The notes: a model not told the origin generated them from the letters alone. Shown: positions 1 through 7,293, numbered from the stretch's first letter. The stretch is DNA of 16,548 bases from DASSFZ01 sp036514635 (GCA_036514635.1 DATBWU010000096.1:1-16548); one strand, 5' to 3'. Translations and numbers: made by a program.

Positions 1-19
1 CATCGGGCGCAGCGGGGTA

Positions 20-42
20 GCGCGGCGAATTCATCGCCGCGC
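20..42. repeat. Short perfect palindrome (REP-like hairpin)
   Basis: A 9-bp stem, GCGCGGCGA and TCGCCGCGC, encloses the loop ATTCA. Its shape (GC-rich arm ending in CGGCGA, 5-nt AT-rich loop) matches the first hairpin of the block at 13310-13332, so both may belong to one dispersed repeat family. No gene is visible in positions 1-245; besides this hairpin the stretch holds only a terminator-like hairpin near 170-200. Confidence 0.6.
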
Positions 43-167
43 AGGCACGCAGCGCGCAAGTTTCTTTCTTCGAGCCTATCGCCACCCGGCGCTGTGGGAT
101 TCTCAGGGTGACAGGCGGACTAATTCTTTGACGGCTCCTTACCATCGAGGCGCGTGGAAAAGGGAGC

Positions 168-200
168 GCCATTTGGCCTGTTGTGGCATCTGCCAAATAG
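168..200 (-). terminator. Possible terminator after the cupredoxin gene
   Basis: Arms ATTTGGC (171-177) and GCCAAAT (192-198) form a 7-bp stem with a 14-nt loop. On the minus strand it lies about 50 nt after the cupredoxin stop and is followed, after a short gap, by CCCTTTTCC. The gap before the T-run makes it a weak rho-independent terminator. Confidence 0.4.
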
Positions 201-245
201 CGGGTCTGCCAACTGAGCACCTCGACCAGCCGGCCTGGCGCATCC

Positions 246-623
246 TCACTCGACGATCAATTTTCCGCGTAGCATGCCCATCTGGCACTGGAACTCGAAC
301 TCGCCGGCTTTGTCGGGCATGAACTCGACCGGGACCGTCTCGCCTTCGGGCAACTTGGCGCTCTTCTTGAAGTCGGGGATGAGCACCATCTCCGAGCACG
401 AGGCCGATTCTGCCCGCACGAAGTTCAGGCGCACCGGCTTGCCCTTTTGGACGACGATCACGTCCGGCGTGTAGCCACCCTTGACCAGCACCATCACTTC
501 TTGATAGCCGCCGCTGGTCAACGCCGCTTTCACACCGGGCTTCTTCGCCATCCAGAAGAACCAGACGATGATAGCGATGGCGACCAGGCCGCCGAGGGTG
601 ACGAGAATCTTATCGGGTGTCAT
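246..623 (-). CDS. Membrane-anchored cupredoxin-domain protein
   Basis: A 125-residue protein with one N-terminal membrane helix (about residues 6-25) and a cupredoxin_1-type domain (about 45-125). Visible family signatures are YTPDVIVVQKGKPVRL, the SCSEM cysteine, the PDKAGEFEF strand and a terminal CQMGM copper-site loop; this is the Cys/Met-rich variant typical of small copper proteins rather than a classic His-Cys-His-Met blue-copper site. I infer an extracytoplasmic copper-binding or copper-delivery role. The start is the ATG preceded by GGAG 7 nt upstream (631-634); an upstream in-frame ATG at 677 lies inside a palindromic repeat and is rejected. It follows copA by about 70 bp and is probably cotranscribed with it. 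Confidence 0.85.
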   Translation of the reverse strand: MTPDKILVTLGGLVAIAIIVWFFWMAKKPGVKAALTSGGYQEVMVLVKGGYTPDVIVVQKGKPVRLNFVRAESASCSEMVLIPDFKKSAKLPEGETVPVEFMPDKAGEFEFQCQMGMLRGKLIVE

Positions 624-640
624 AACATTTCTCCATTTCT

Positions 641-707
641 GATTGCGGATTGTGGATTGCTGATTGAGACTGCCCAATCAGCAGTCAGCAATCATCAATC
701 CGCAATC
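641..707. repeat. Imperfect inverted repeat between copA and the cupredoxin gene
   Basis: The left arm starts GATTGCGGATTG (641-652); the right arm ends CAATCCGCAATC (696-707) and pairs with it, with further partial pairing through ATTGCTGA. It is built of reiterated ATTG units. The element overlaps the end of copA, so the last codons and the TGA stop of copA come from repeat sequence. It could also act as an attenuator or mRNA stabiliser between the two genes; that is inference. Confidence 0.7.
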
Positions 708-3382
708 CTAAATCGCTTGAGTCGGTTCGCGTTGCTAATCACCGTCACGCTGCTGAACGACATCGCCAGCGCGGCGAGCAGCGGCGAGAGCAGGATACCC
801 AGGAACGGGTACAACACACCCAGCGCGATGGGCAGGCCGAGCGAGTTGTAGACGAACGCGCCGAACAGGTTCTGATAGACGTTGCGCATCGTCGCGCGGC
901 TGATCTGAATCGCGGTCACCACGCCCATCAGGCTGCCCTTGATCAGCGTGATGTCCGAGGCTTCGATCGCGACATCCGTGCCGGTGCCGATCGCCAGGCC
1001 GATGTCGGCCTGCGCCAGCGCCGGAGCGTCGTTGATACCGTCGCCGACCATCGCCACTTTCTTGCCCTCCAACTGCAACTTCTGAACGTTGAAGGCTTTG
1101 TCTTGCGGCAGCACTTCGGCCAGCACCCGCTCGACGCCCACTTGCCGGGCGATGGCCTTGGCCGTGCGTTCGTTGTCGCCGGTGATCATCACCACTTCCA
1201 GCCCCATCTTCTTCATCGACGCGATGGCGGCTTTCGAGTCCTCTTTGACCGTATCGGCCACGGCGATGATGCCGGCCGCCTTGCCATCGAGCGCGATGTA
1301 CATCGGCGTCTTGCCATCGTCGGCCAGCGCCCTCGACTTCTCTTCGAGGCCGCCCAGCGCGATGCCTTCGCGGTTCATCAGTTTCAGGTTGCCGATGAGG
1401 ACGTGACGGCCCTCGACCGTCGCCGCGACACCGTGACCGGGAATCGCCTCGAAGGCCTGCACCTCGCTCAGGCTCAAGCCACGCGCCTGCGCGCCCTCGA
1501 CGATCGCCAGCGCCAGCGGATGTTCGGATGATTTCTCAACCGAGGCAGCCAGCCGTAACAACAACGACGAAGGGCCAAGGACGAAGGACGAAGGCGTACT
1601 ATCATTGGTCATTCGTCCTTCGTCGTTCGTCACGATCTCCGTTAACTCCGGCTTGCCCTTGGTGATCGTGCCCGTCTTGTCTAAAATAATCGCGTTGAGC
1701 CTCTCGGCCGTTTGCAGCGCATCGCCGGAGCGGATCAGGATACCGTTCTGCGCCCCCAGCCCGATGCCCGTCGTCAGGCTCATCGGCGTCGCCATGCCCA
1801 GCGCGCACGGGCAGGCGATGATCAGCGTCGTCACCGCCACAATCAGCGCGTAGGCCAGCGCCGGGTCGGGACCGAAGTCGTACCAGATCACGAAGCCGAT
1901 GATCGCCAGGATCATCACGGTCGGTGTGAAGTAGGCCGACACCCGGTCCACGATGCGCTGGATCGGCACCTTGCTGCCCTGCGCGTCCTGCACCAGCCGG
2001 ATGATGTTCGCCAGCGCCGTGTCCTTGCCGACTTTGGTGGCGCGGAACTTGAACGCGCCGGTCTTGTTGATCGTCGCGCCGATCACTTCGTCGCCGACCT
2101 TCTTCGAGACCGGCAGCGACTCGCCAGTGATCATCGACTCGTCCACCGCCGACTGGCCTTCGATCACCTCACCGTCTACCGGAACCTTCTCGCCGGGGCG
2201 AACGACGACGATGTCGTTGACCAGCACTTCTTCGACCGGGATGTCCATTTCGTTTCCATTGCGCAGCACGCGCGCGGTCTTGGCCTGCAGACCGATCAGT
2301 TTCTTGATTGCCTCGGACGTGCGGCCTTTGGCTTTCAGTTCCATCGCCAGGCCGAGCACGACCAGCGCCGTGACGACCACCGTTACGTCGTAGTACACGT
2401 CGGTGAACTCCTCCGACGGGAAGAGCTGCGGGAAGAGCAGCGCGATGGTGGAGTAAATCCAGGCCACACCGGTGCCGACAGCGATCAAGGTGTGCATGTT
2501 GGCCGAGCGGCGCTTGAGACCCTCCCACATGCCGACGAAGAACTGGCTGCCCGAATACACGAGCACGGCCAGGCTGGCGACGCCCATCGCGTACCAGATG
2601 TAGCGCAGGTTATCACTGCCGCGCGGGAACAGATCGCGCAGGACAGGGAAGATCCACGGGTAGGACAGGATCATCGTCGGCACGCCGATGGCGGCGGCAA
2701 ACCACCACTTGCGCATCAGCGAGCGGTATTCTTTCTCGGTCGCCTGCGCCTCTTTGTCGAGTTCGGGTTCGGACGCTTCGGCCGCGCGCGTCGCTTTGTA
2801 TGGCCCCGCGCTCTCAACGGCTTTGGCGAGCTGGCTCAAGTCGCCAATAACAGGTGAGTATTCGACCTTCACCTCGTTCGTCGCGGCATTCATCGTCGCA
2901 TCGAGCACGCCGGGCACGGCCTTGAGTGCGTCCTCGATTCTGACCACGCACTCGGCGCAGTACAGGCCACTCACCTTCAGGCGTAGCGCCTGGCCGTCGG
3001 ACGCGAAGCCTGCGCCATGCACCGCATCGAGCAAGTCGGACACTTTGGCACGCGCCGGATCGTAATCGACGAAGACGCGACCTTCCTTCACATTGACAGT
3101 CGCTTTGCTCACGCCGGGCACGGCGGCGATGGCGCGTTCGAGCGCCGGGCCGCCGGAGCGTTTGAGTCCGGCGACCGGCAGCGCAATGCGCAGCGGGCCG
3201 GTCGCGCCGTCGGCGATGCCGGTCGTCGCCGAGGGAATGGCCGGTGCATACTGCTCCGGCGCAGCGTCGAATTTCTTCACGCAGTTGTCCGAGCAGAAGC
3301 ACAACGTCTGCCCTTTGTACTGGCGGGTGGCCGCCGCCGACTGCGGCTCAACCTCCATCCCGCACACAGGATCCTTAACCAT
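695..3382 (-). CDS. copA: Copper-translocating P-type ATPase (P1B) with N-terminal YHS domain
   Basis: An 895-residue Cu(I) export pump of the CopA family. Domain order: YHS domain (2-46, VKDPVCGM and CFCSDNC); a degenerate heavy-metal-associated domain (about 63-126) with no CxxC; a second HMA domain (about 134-195) with C142-A-E-C145; transmembrane helices from about 225; TGES (419-422); the metal-binding CPC motif (524-526); the phosphorylated aspartate D568 in DKTGT; the SEHPLA histidine of the N-domain (H621); GDGINDAP (780-787); and the Cu(I)-type YN (845-846) and MSFSS (874-878) in the last helices. Residues about 584-607 are an insertion made of a palindromic repeat. The start ATG has GGAGG 7-8 nt upstream; an upstream in-frame ATG lacks this. 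The gene heads a pair with the cupredoxin gene. Confidence 0.95.
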   Translation of the reverse strand: MVKDPVCGMEVEPQSAAATRQYKGQTLCFCSDNCVKKFDAAPEQYAPAIPSATTGIADGATGPLRIALPVAGLKRSGGPALERAIAAVPGVSKATVNVKEGRVFVDYDPARAKVSDLLDAVHGAGFASDGQALRLKVSGLYCAECVVRIEDALKAVPGVLDATMNAATNEVKVEYSPVIGDLSQLAKAVESAGPYKATRAAEASEPELDKEAQATEKEYRSLMRKWWFAAAIGVPTMILSYPWIFPVLRDLFPRGSDNLRYIWYAMGVASLAVLVYSGSQFFVGMWEGLKRRSANMHTLIAVGTGVAWIYSTIALLFPQLFPSEEFTDVYYDVTVVVTALVVLGLAMELKAKGRTSEAIKKLIGLQAKTARVLRNGNEMDIPVEEVLVNDIVVVRPGEKVPVDGEVIEGQSAVDESMITGESLPVSKKVGDEVIGATINKTGAFKFRATKVGKDTALANIIRLVQDAQGSKVPIQRIVDRVSAYFTPTVMILAIIGFVIWYDFGPDPALAYALIVAVTTLIIACPCALGMATPMSLTTGIGLGAQNGILIRSGDALQTAERLNAIILDKTGTITKGKPELTEIVTNDEGRMTNDSTPSSFVLGPSSLLLRLAASVEKSSEHPLALAIVEGAQARGLSLSEVQAFEAIPGHGVAATVEGRHVLIGNLKLMNREGIALGGLEEKSRALADDGKTPMYIALDGKAAGIIAVADTVKEDSKAAIASMKKMGLEVVMITGDNERTAKAIARQVGVERVLAEVLPQDKAFNVQKLQLEGKKVAMVGDGINDAPALAQADIGLAIGTGTDVAIEASDITLIKGSLMGVVTAIQISRATMRNVYQNLFGAFVYNSLGLPIALGVLYPFLGILLSPLLAALAMSFSSVTVISNANRLKRFRIAD
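1564..1630. repeat. Palindromic repeat inserted in frame within copA
   Basis: ACGAAGGACGAA (1581-1592) pairs perfectly with TTCGTCCTTCGT (1612-1623) around a 19-nt loop, with extra GAAGG/CCTTC units on each side. The repeat encodes about residues 584-607 of CopA, between the DKTGT loop and the SEHPLA helix, where CopA proteins normally have a short variable linker. The reading frame stays open. Confidence 0.75.
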
Positions 3383-3450
3383 GATTGATTCCTCCTTAAA
3401 CGACTCCTTGAGGTAAATCCGTTCAATGCCGGCAGAGCAGCACATCAGCG

Positions 3451-3479
3451 ATTATATGCAAGTGCCCGGAAAAACGTAG
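3451..3479 (-). promoter_or_regulatory. Candidate copA promoter
   Basis: On the minus strand there is a perfect TATAAT (3451-3456). A weak -35 (CTACGT, 3474-3479) lies 17 bp upstream. A start point near 3445 would give a leader of about 60 nt before the copA ATG. The weak -35 suits an activator-dependent promoter, but no clear CueR or CsoR site was recognised. Confidence 0.4.
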
Positions 3480-3484
3480 CGCGA

Positions 3485-3540
3485 TTTCACCTGTTTTCAG
3501 GTGCGTGAAATTGCCTATGGCGGTCAAGCCCGGTATAGGC
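3485..3540. promoter_or_regulatory. Two dyads upstream of copA (possible operator)
   Basis: CACCTG-TTTT-CAGGTG (3488-3503), extended by TTTCAC and GTGAAA at its edges, is followed by a second dyad, GCCTAT (3513-3518) and ATAGGC (3535-3540). Both sit just upstream of the candidate copA promoter. They could be regulator sites or a terminator-like hairpin; nothing in the sequence decides this. Confidence 0.35.
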
Positions 3541-3586
3541 CAAAAGGCGGGGTGGAATGTAGCTTGGGAAGCGTACTGTAAATGAT

Positions 3587-3612
3587 GAGCAGGTCGGGTA
3601 TCCGGCCTGCTC
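3587..3612 (-). terminator. Hairpin after the DUF2933-like gene
   Basis: GAGCAGG (3587-3593) pairs with CCTGCTC (3606-3612), with additional pairing inside. It lies about 30 nt beyond the stop of the upstream minus-strand gene, at the end of the lgt-like unit. No T-run follows, so termination is only suggested by position. Confidence 0.35.
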
Positions 3613-3638
3613 CATGTCGTGCGAGTTGTCGCCAATTG

Positions 3639-3893
3639 TCATTCGTTCTTAGCTGCCTCCTTCGGGTCACCTGCGGCCAGCCTCGACTCATGCGCCGCCA
3701 GGCTATGCGCACTATGGCCGTGATGTTCATGGCCCATATTCCGCATCATTGCAAAGTGCAGCAGCGGGCACAATAGCAGGATGCCGAAGTAGATCATCGT
3801 GTTGGCTGGAATGTTGAACACAGTGATGGCTGCCAGTGCCGCCAGTGGAACCAGACAGCAGGCGAGCATAATGAGCAGGTGTTTGGTCTTCAT
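3639..3893 (-). CDS. Small membrane protein, DUF2933-like
   Basis: An 84-residue protein: a hydrophobic N-terminal helix (about 5-25), a second helix (about 31-50) ending in LLCPLLHFAMMRNMG, then a His-rich tail (GHEHHGHSAH, 54-63) and a charged C-terminus. The CPL(L/M)H plus Met plus His-rich pattern is what I know from DUF2933-type small membrane proteins that sit beside copper-resistance and YHS genes; a metal-binding role is inference. The start ATG has GGAG 8 nt upstream. It lies 26 bp after the lgt-like gene and is probably cotranscribed. A much longer ORF in this frame that runs back through the lgt-like gene is an out-of-frame shadow. Confidence 0.7.
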   Translation of the reverse strand: MKTKHLLIMLACCLVPLAALAAITVFNIPANTMIYFGILLLCPLLHFAMMRNMGHEHHGHSAHSLAAHESRLAAGDPKEAAKNE

Positions 3894-3919
3894 GCAGGGA
3901 ACTCCATACAGGTTGGCGC

Positions 3920-4708
3920 TCAGGTCTGATACTTGAGGCGTGCCCGCGCCAGCATTCTCGCCATGAGGGGCAACGCGACAGCCAGCGAAATGAGGGCGAC
4001 GATCTGCGATTGCGTCAGCCCAAAGGCGATGATCTGATACGAGCTGGTGAACGCGAGCAAGAAGCGCTCCACGCTGTACAGGCTGAGATAGACGAGGAAC
4101 AGCAGGCCGTCGGGCCAGTTGCGCTTGCGCAACTGCCACAGCAGTGCGAAGATGCCCAGGTTGACGATGAGCTCGTACACCGGCATGGGGGTGTAGTACA
4201 CGCCCAGCTGCGGCACCATCGCGCCGGGATTCGTGTACGCAAAGCCGAACGGGCCGGTCGTCGGCTTGCCCATCGCATCGCCGGTGATCACACAAGCCAC
4301 GCGCCCGATGGCCTGCCCCAAAACGACGCCCGGCGCAGCGATATCGAGCAATCGCCCCAACGGCAATTTGCGACGCCACGCGAATACCGCGACGGCGATC
4401 CCACCGCCGATCACCGCACCCCAAATCGCCAGCCCACCTTCCCAGATGTACAACGCCCGAATCGGGTTCGCAGCATACTCGTGCGTCCAGTGATCGAGCA
4501 CGTGAAAGAGCCGTGCGCCGATCAGTCCGGCGATGATCACCCAGAGGATGGCGTCGTTGAAATGCTTCTCGGCCAGTCCGCGACGCTTCGCCTCGCGCCA
4601 GGCGATCCCCACGCCGACGACGATAGCCAGCGTCACGATGAGGCTATACCAGCGAATCATGATATGACCGATGCTGAAGATAACGGGATCAATGCTGATC
4701 GTGATCAT
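3920..4708 (-). CDS. Lgt-like prolipoprotein diacylglyceryl transferase, divergent
   Basis: A 262-residue polytopic membrane protein with about seven helices and the Lgt layout: IRWYSL near the N-terminus (18-23), YIWEGGLAIWG (87-97), GQAIGR (131-136), YTPMPVYEL (172-180) and ERF (214-216). Lgt transfers diacylglyceryl from phosphatidylglycerol to the lipobox cysteine of prolipoproteins. The family signature GRxGNFxNxExxG is heavily altered here: after G135-R136 come VACVITGDAMG, so the usual asparagines are Cys and Thr and the Glu is Asp. The His of the usual HGG segment is also absent. It may be a second, specialised Lgt paralogue rather than the housekeeping enzyme, so no gene symbol is given. 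AGGAAGG lies about 10 nt before the ATG. Confidence 0.75.
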   Translation of the reverse strand: MITISIDPVIFSIGHIMIRWYSLIVTLAIVVGVGIAWREAKRRGLAEKHFNDAILWVIIAGLIGARLFHVLDHWTHEYAANPIRALYIWEGGLAIWGAVIGGGIAVAVFAWRRKLPLGRLLDIAAPGVVLGQAIGRVACVITGDAMGKPTTGPFGFAYTNPGAMVPQLGVYYTPMPVYELIVNLGIFALLWQLRKRNWPDGLLFLVYLSLYSVERFLLAFTSSYQIIAFGLTQSQIVALISLAVALPLMARMLARARLKYQT

Positions 4709-4734
4709 TCACTCAACCTTCCTGTAGTGAGTTT

Positions 4735-4770
4735 AGAAAGGGGCGGCCTGCCGGGAGCCAGCCGCCCCCA
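4735..4770 (-). terminator. Rho-independent-type terminator after the YHS gene
   Basis: GGGGCGGC (4740-4747) pairs with GCCGCCCC (4761-4768), an 8-bp all-GC stem with a 13-nt loop. On the minus strand it starts 13 nt after the YHS stop codon and is followed by TTTCT. It separates the cytochrome b unit from the lgt-like unit. Confidence 0.65.
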
Positions 4771-4781
4771 ATGGTGACGAC

Positions 4782-4955
4782 CTAATGAGAGTGACCGGTA
4801 TGCTCGTGCGAGGCGTGGATGTGCTTCTCCGGGTCCTTATCGAACGCCTTCTTGCAGCCGGGCGAGCAGAAGTAGTAGGTCTGCCCCTGGTACTCGGTTT
4901 TTCCGGCGGCTGTCTTCGGATCGACCTCCATGCCGCAGACCAGATCCTTCACCAT
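4782..4955 (-). CDS. Stand-alone YHS-domain protein
   Basis: A 57-residue protein that is almost entirely one YHS domain: VKDLVCGMEVD (2-12), YQGQTYYFCSPGCKKAFDKDPEKH, then a His-rich tail HASHEHTGHSH. The CGM and CxxxC cysteines are intact, so metal (probably copper) binding is likely. It closely resembles the N-terminal domain of the CopA in this window, and may be a soluble copper chaperone of the same pathway. The start is the ATG after GGAGGTGAG; an ATG 33 nt further upstream would add an N-terminus that breaks the domain boundary. Confidence 0.85.
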   Translation of the reverse strand: MVKDLVCGMEVDPKTAAGKTEYQGQTYYFCSPGCKKAFDKDPEKHIHASHEHTGHSH

Positions 4956-4998
4956 GTGAGCCTCACCTCCTTTCGTCGAATGGATCAATGATCGAGAA

Positions 4999-5202
4999 TC
5001 ATTTCGCAGCGCGATCGGTCGCGCGCATCAGCCAAAGCAGGATGCCCAAAATGAAGGCCGCGAAGCCGAATGGGGCAAGCGCGGCCCAGCCGACTTGAAC
5101 GACGCCGGCGATGGTGACAACCACCACGGCTGCCGCCGCCAACAGCCCGACCCAGCTCGAACCATCCCCCTTCTTCCGCCGCCCCGCGCCGTGCAGATGC
5201 AT
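4999..5202 (-). CDS. Small two-helix membrane protein, unknown function
   Basis: A 67-residue protein with a basic N-terminus (HLHGAGRRKKGDG) and two hydrophobic segments at about 16-35 and 38-57, ending in RATDRAAK. I do not recognise a family. The ATG has AAAGGTGA 5-6 nt upstream, and this site overlaps the stop codon of the preceding gene, which lies 4 nt away, so the two are translationally coupled. Its place behind cytochrome b and the Ig-like protein suggests a small subunit or assembly factor of the same membrane complex; that is inference. Confidence 0.65.
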   Translation of the reverse strand: MHLHGAGRRKKGDGSSWVGLLAAAAVVVVTIAGVVQVGWAALAPFGFAAFILGILLWLMRATDRAAK

Positions 5203-5206
5203 CGTG

Positions 5207-5410
5207 TCACCTTTCAACCTTGAAAGTTTTCCAGGTACAGATGCCCCAGCACACGGCCAGCATGACGAAAAATAACACCAGCGCGGCGACCATGGCGACC
5301 TGGAAGCCAAACAGCGGGAGGACGATGAGCACGATCAGCGGCAGGCTGCACAGCCACACCACGATGGTCAGCGCCATCTGGTCGAAGTGAGTATCGAGCC
5401 ACCTGAACAT
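5207..5410 (-). CDS. Small two-helix membrane protein, unknown function
   Basis: A 67-residue protein: a short amphipathic start (MFRWLDTHFDQM), then two long hydrophobic segments at about 13-32 and 35-57, and a polar end (TWKTFKVER). No family recognised. The ATG has GGAGG 5 nt upstream; an earlier in-frame ATG has no such site. Its stop TGA lies inside the ribosome binding region of the next small gene. Two equal-sized two-helix proteins in tandem look like paired small subunits. Confidence 0.65.
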   Translation of the reverse strand: MFRWLDTHFDQMALTIVVWLCSLPLIVLIVLPLFGFQVAMVAALVLFFVMLAVCWGICTWKTFKVER

Positions 5411-5456
5411 CGTGCCTCCGCTTCGAACGCCTGCCGGGCCACTCACAGACGCCCGC

Positions 5457-5972
5457 TCAATGGCGGCGAATCAACCAGAACCCCAACGCGAGACTTGTCA
5501 GTGCCGCTGCAATGACAGCGATGATTTCGCCGGCAGGCTTTGCCCGATCCAGTACGTGCTCCTCACCAGTTGGTTCTTGCGTTGTTGCCGGGGCAGCGCT
5601 CGCCTCAGCAGATGGCTCGGTCACGGTCAGATCGGCTTGCGCCGATTCGCCCTCTTCGGTCGCGGCGCTTATAGCGTATGAACCGGGCGCAACATCAGAC
5701 GGAATTGTGAATGTGGCCGTGAAGCCGCCCTCTTCGCCTTCGCCGGCTGCCGTTGCTTCGCCGAGCGAAATCGAACCAGCCGGACCTTCGAGCGTGATAG
5801 CGAATACCTCGCCCGGTTCCATCTCCGTGCCGTTCACCGTGATCTGGCCGCCGGCTGCGACGACGGTCGGTTCGACCGCGATGACCGGATCGCCGTGCGC
5901 CAGTGCAACACGAATCGGGGTCAGCGCTAGTGCGGCGACGATGACCATAGCACGAACAAAGTAAGCCTTCAT
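5457..5972 (-). CDS. Secreted, C-terminally anchored Ig-like domain protein
   Basis: A 171-residue protein. Residues 1-25 form a signal peptide with a likely cut after ALA, just before HGDP. Residues about 28-117 look like one beta-sandwich domain (VAAGGQITVNGTEMEPGE, TIPSDVAPGSYAISA). A low-complexity Ser/Ala/Thr/Pro linker (about 118-137) leads to one C-terminal helix (about 147-168) ending in RRH. It would sit on the outer face of the membrane. The overall fold recalls CopC-like or bacterial Ig-like domains, but a Met/His copper site is not evident. AGGAGGG lies 6 nt before the ATG, and the gene begins 10 bp after cytochrome b, so it probably works with it. Confidence 0.7.
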   Translation of the reverse strand: MKAYFVRAMVIVAALALTPIRVALAHGDPVIAVEPTVVAAGGQITVNGTEMEPGEVFAITLEGPAGSISLGEATAAGEGEEGGFTATFTIPSDVAPGSYAISAATEEGESAQADLTVTEPSAEASAAPATTQEPTGEEHVLDRAKPAGEIIAVIAAALTSLALGFWLIRRH

Positions 5973-5982
5973 GTCAGCCCTC

Positions 5983-7044
5983 CTAGTCCAGGTGCGCCGC
6001 GACGGGTTGCAAGGTCGCCACGACTCCGCTGATGACGATGACGACCAGGATCAGCCCGGCGACGATCAGCAGCACCTTGCGCCGCGCGGGACTCATGTAC
6101 GGGCTGCGATCGAGGATCGGCGCCAACGCCAGCAGGACGGCGAGGATCGCCGGTACGATCACCAGCGCCTGCGCGCCCCACGCTGCTTCGGCCGGGAACA
6201 GCCAGACGAACATCCACCACGGCTTGGTCACTTCCGCGCCCGCCACACCCGGCTGGCCGAGCGGCGCGGGAAGGATCAGGCTGAGCAGCAGCGCCAGCGC
6301 GAGCACAAACAGTCCAAAGCCTAACATGCGCAGCAGATGAACGTTGAAGCGCGACGCGCCGTCGCCCGTCGTCGAACGTGAGACTGCGTCCGGTGTGACC
6401 TTCGGTGAGATGCCGTGCTGCTTGATCAGGTATACGTGCGCGGCGATGAGCAGACCGAAGATCAGCGGCAAGATCATGATGTGGCCGTTGAACAGCCGGG
6501 TGAGCAGCGGCACACTCCGGCTAAACTCGGCGGAGAACCACGCGCCGAGCGAGCCGATGACGTTAGCCGCTTCCTTGTTGTGTTGCAGCGCCTCCACCCC
6601 TTCCTGGTCGAACTTGAGCACCGAGCCGCTGAACACCAGGCCGAGCGTCACGGCCAGCAGTCCCAGCCCGACGTACCAGTTGATCTCGCGCGGACGCTTG
6701 TACGCGCCGGTGAACAGCACGCGGAGCATGTGCAGCAGAACGGTTACCGTGACAATCTGCGCCGTCCAGAAATGGATCGAGCGCACCATATCGCCCAGCG
6801 GCGCGCCGGTGATGAGGTACACCACACTCTGGTGGGCATCCGCCGGATGTGAATGGTAGAACTGGGCCAGATAGATACCGGTGATGAACAGGATAATGAA
6901 GCCGGTGAGTGTAATGCCGCCGAGTAAATAAGGAAGCGAGTTGGCATGCTCAGGGACGGCGTAGGCCAGACCCTGCAGTCCCAAACGCTCATACACCCAC
7001 CCACCTAACCGTGAACGCGGAGCGGGTTGAATAGTGCTTGCCAT
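5983..7044 (-). CDS. Cytochrome b (b6-type) of a bc-type complex
   Basis: A 353-residue membrane protein. The heme-binding four-helix core carries H91 and H105 (13 residues between) and H188 and H203 (14 residues between); the 14-residue spacing is the cytochrome b6 pattern. Residues from about 235 on form further helices like subunit IV, so b6 and subunit IV are fused, though the sequence is short. The quinol-site PEWY motif is not found; the equivalent stretch reads KPWWMF (274-279). A role in membrane quinone redox chemistry is likely, but no Rieske iron-sulfur protein or cytochrome c gene follows. Instead come the Ig-like protein, two small membrane proteins and YHS. GGAAGGA lies about 9 nt before the ATG. 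It is the first gene of its unit. Confidence 0.9.
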   Translation of the reverse strand: MASTIQPAPRSRLGGWVYERLGLQGLAYAVPEHANSLPYLLGGITLTGFIILFITGIYLAQFYHSHPADAHQSVVYLITGAPLGDMVRSIHFWTAQIVTVTVLLHMLRVLFTGAYKRPREINWYVGLGLLAVTLGLVFSGSVLKFDQEGVEALQHNKEAANVIGSLGAWFSAEFSRSVPLLTRLFNGHIMILPLIFGLLIAAHVYLIKQHGISPKVTPDAVSRSTTGDGASRFNVHLLRMLGFGLFVLALALLLSLILPAPLGQPGVAGAEVTKPWWMFVWLFPAEAAWGAQALVIVPAILAVLLALAPILDRSPYMSPARRKVLLIVAGLILVVIVISGVVATLQPVAAHLD

Positions 7045-7138
7045 TGATCTGTCCTTCCTTCATAAAACAGCCGATCGGCGGCCGACCGGGGCACACAGCG
7101 ATGACGAAAATCGAGCCAATGGACTATCTCTGCGCGTC

Positions 7139-7167
7139 ACTATACGCCCACAGAAGAATCCATTCCA
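7139..7167 (-). promoter_or_regulatory. Candidate promoter for the cytochrome b unit
   Basis: On the minus strand TATAGT (7139-7144) is preceded after 17 bp by TGGAAT (7162-7167). The -10 is close to consensus, the -35 is weak. It would give a leader of about 90 nt. Confidence 0.35.
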
Positions 7168-7240
7168 GCGCCAATCGGCGCGTTTTGCCTCACGCCATTT
7201 GGCGGGGATAGGCACAGGCTGTTCAGCGAATGTATTTGAT

Positions 7241-7271
7241 GGAAAAGGCCCACCCTCGCCGGGTGGGCCTT
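7241..7271 (-). terminator. Strong hairpin, minus-strand terminator
   Basis: AAGGCCCACCC (7245-7255) pairs perfectly with GGGTGGGCCTT (7261-7271) around TCGCC. On the minus strand it runs into TTTTCC. It lies about 25 nt beyond the stop of the decayed histidine kinase and so was probably its terminator; today it also shields the cytochrome b promoter. Confidence 0.65.
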
Positions 7272-7293
7272 GTGGAAACGGGTAAAGGGGATG

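Noticed and set aside
1712..2857. 381-codon open frame on the plus strand opposite copA
   Set aside because: Arg/His/Asp-rich antisense translation without any domain; copA motifs are all on the other strand.
3894..4424. Long minus-strand frame that would fuse 177 extra residues to the DUF2933-like protein
   Set aside because: The upstream part is the lgt-like gene read out of frame; the short protein has its own ATG and ribosome binding site.
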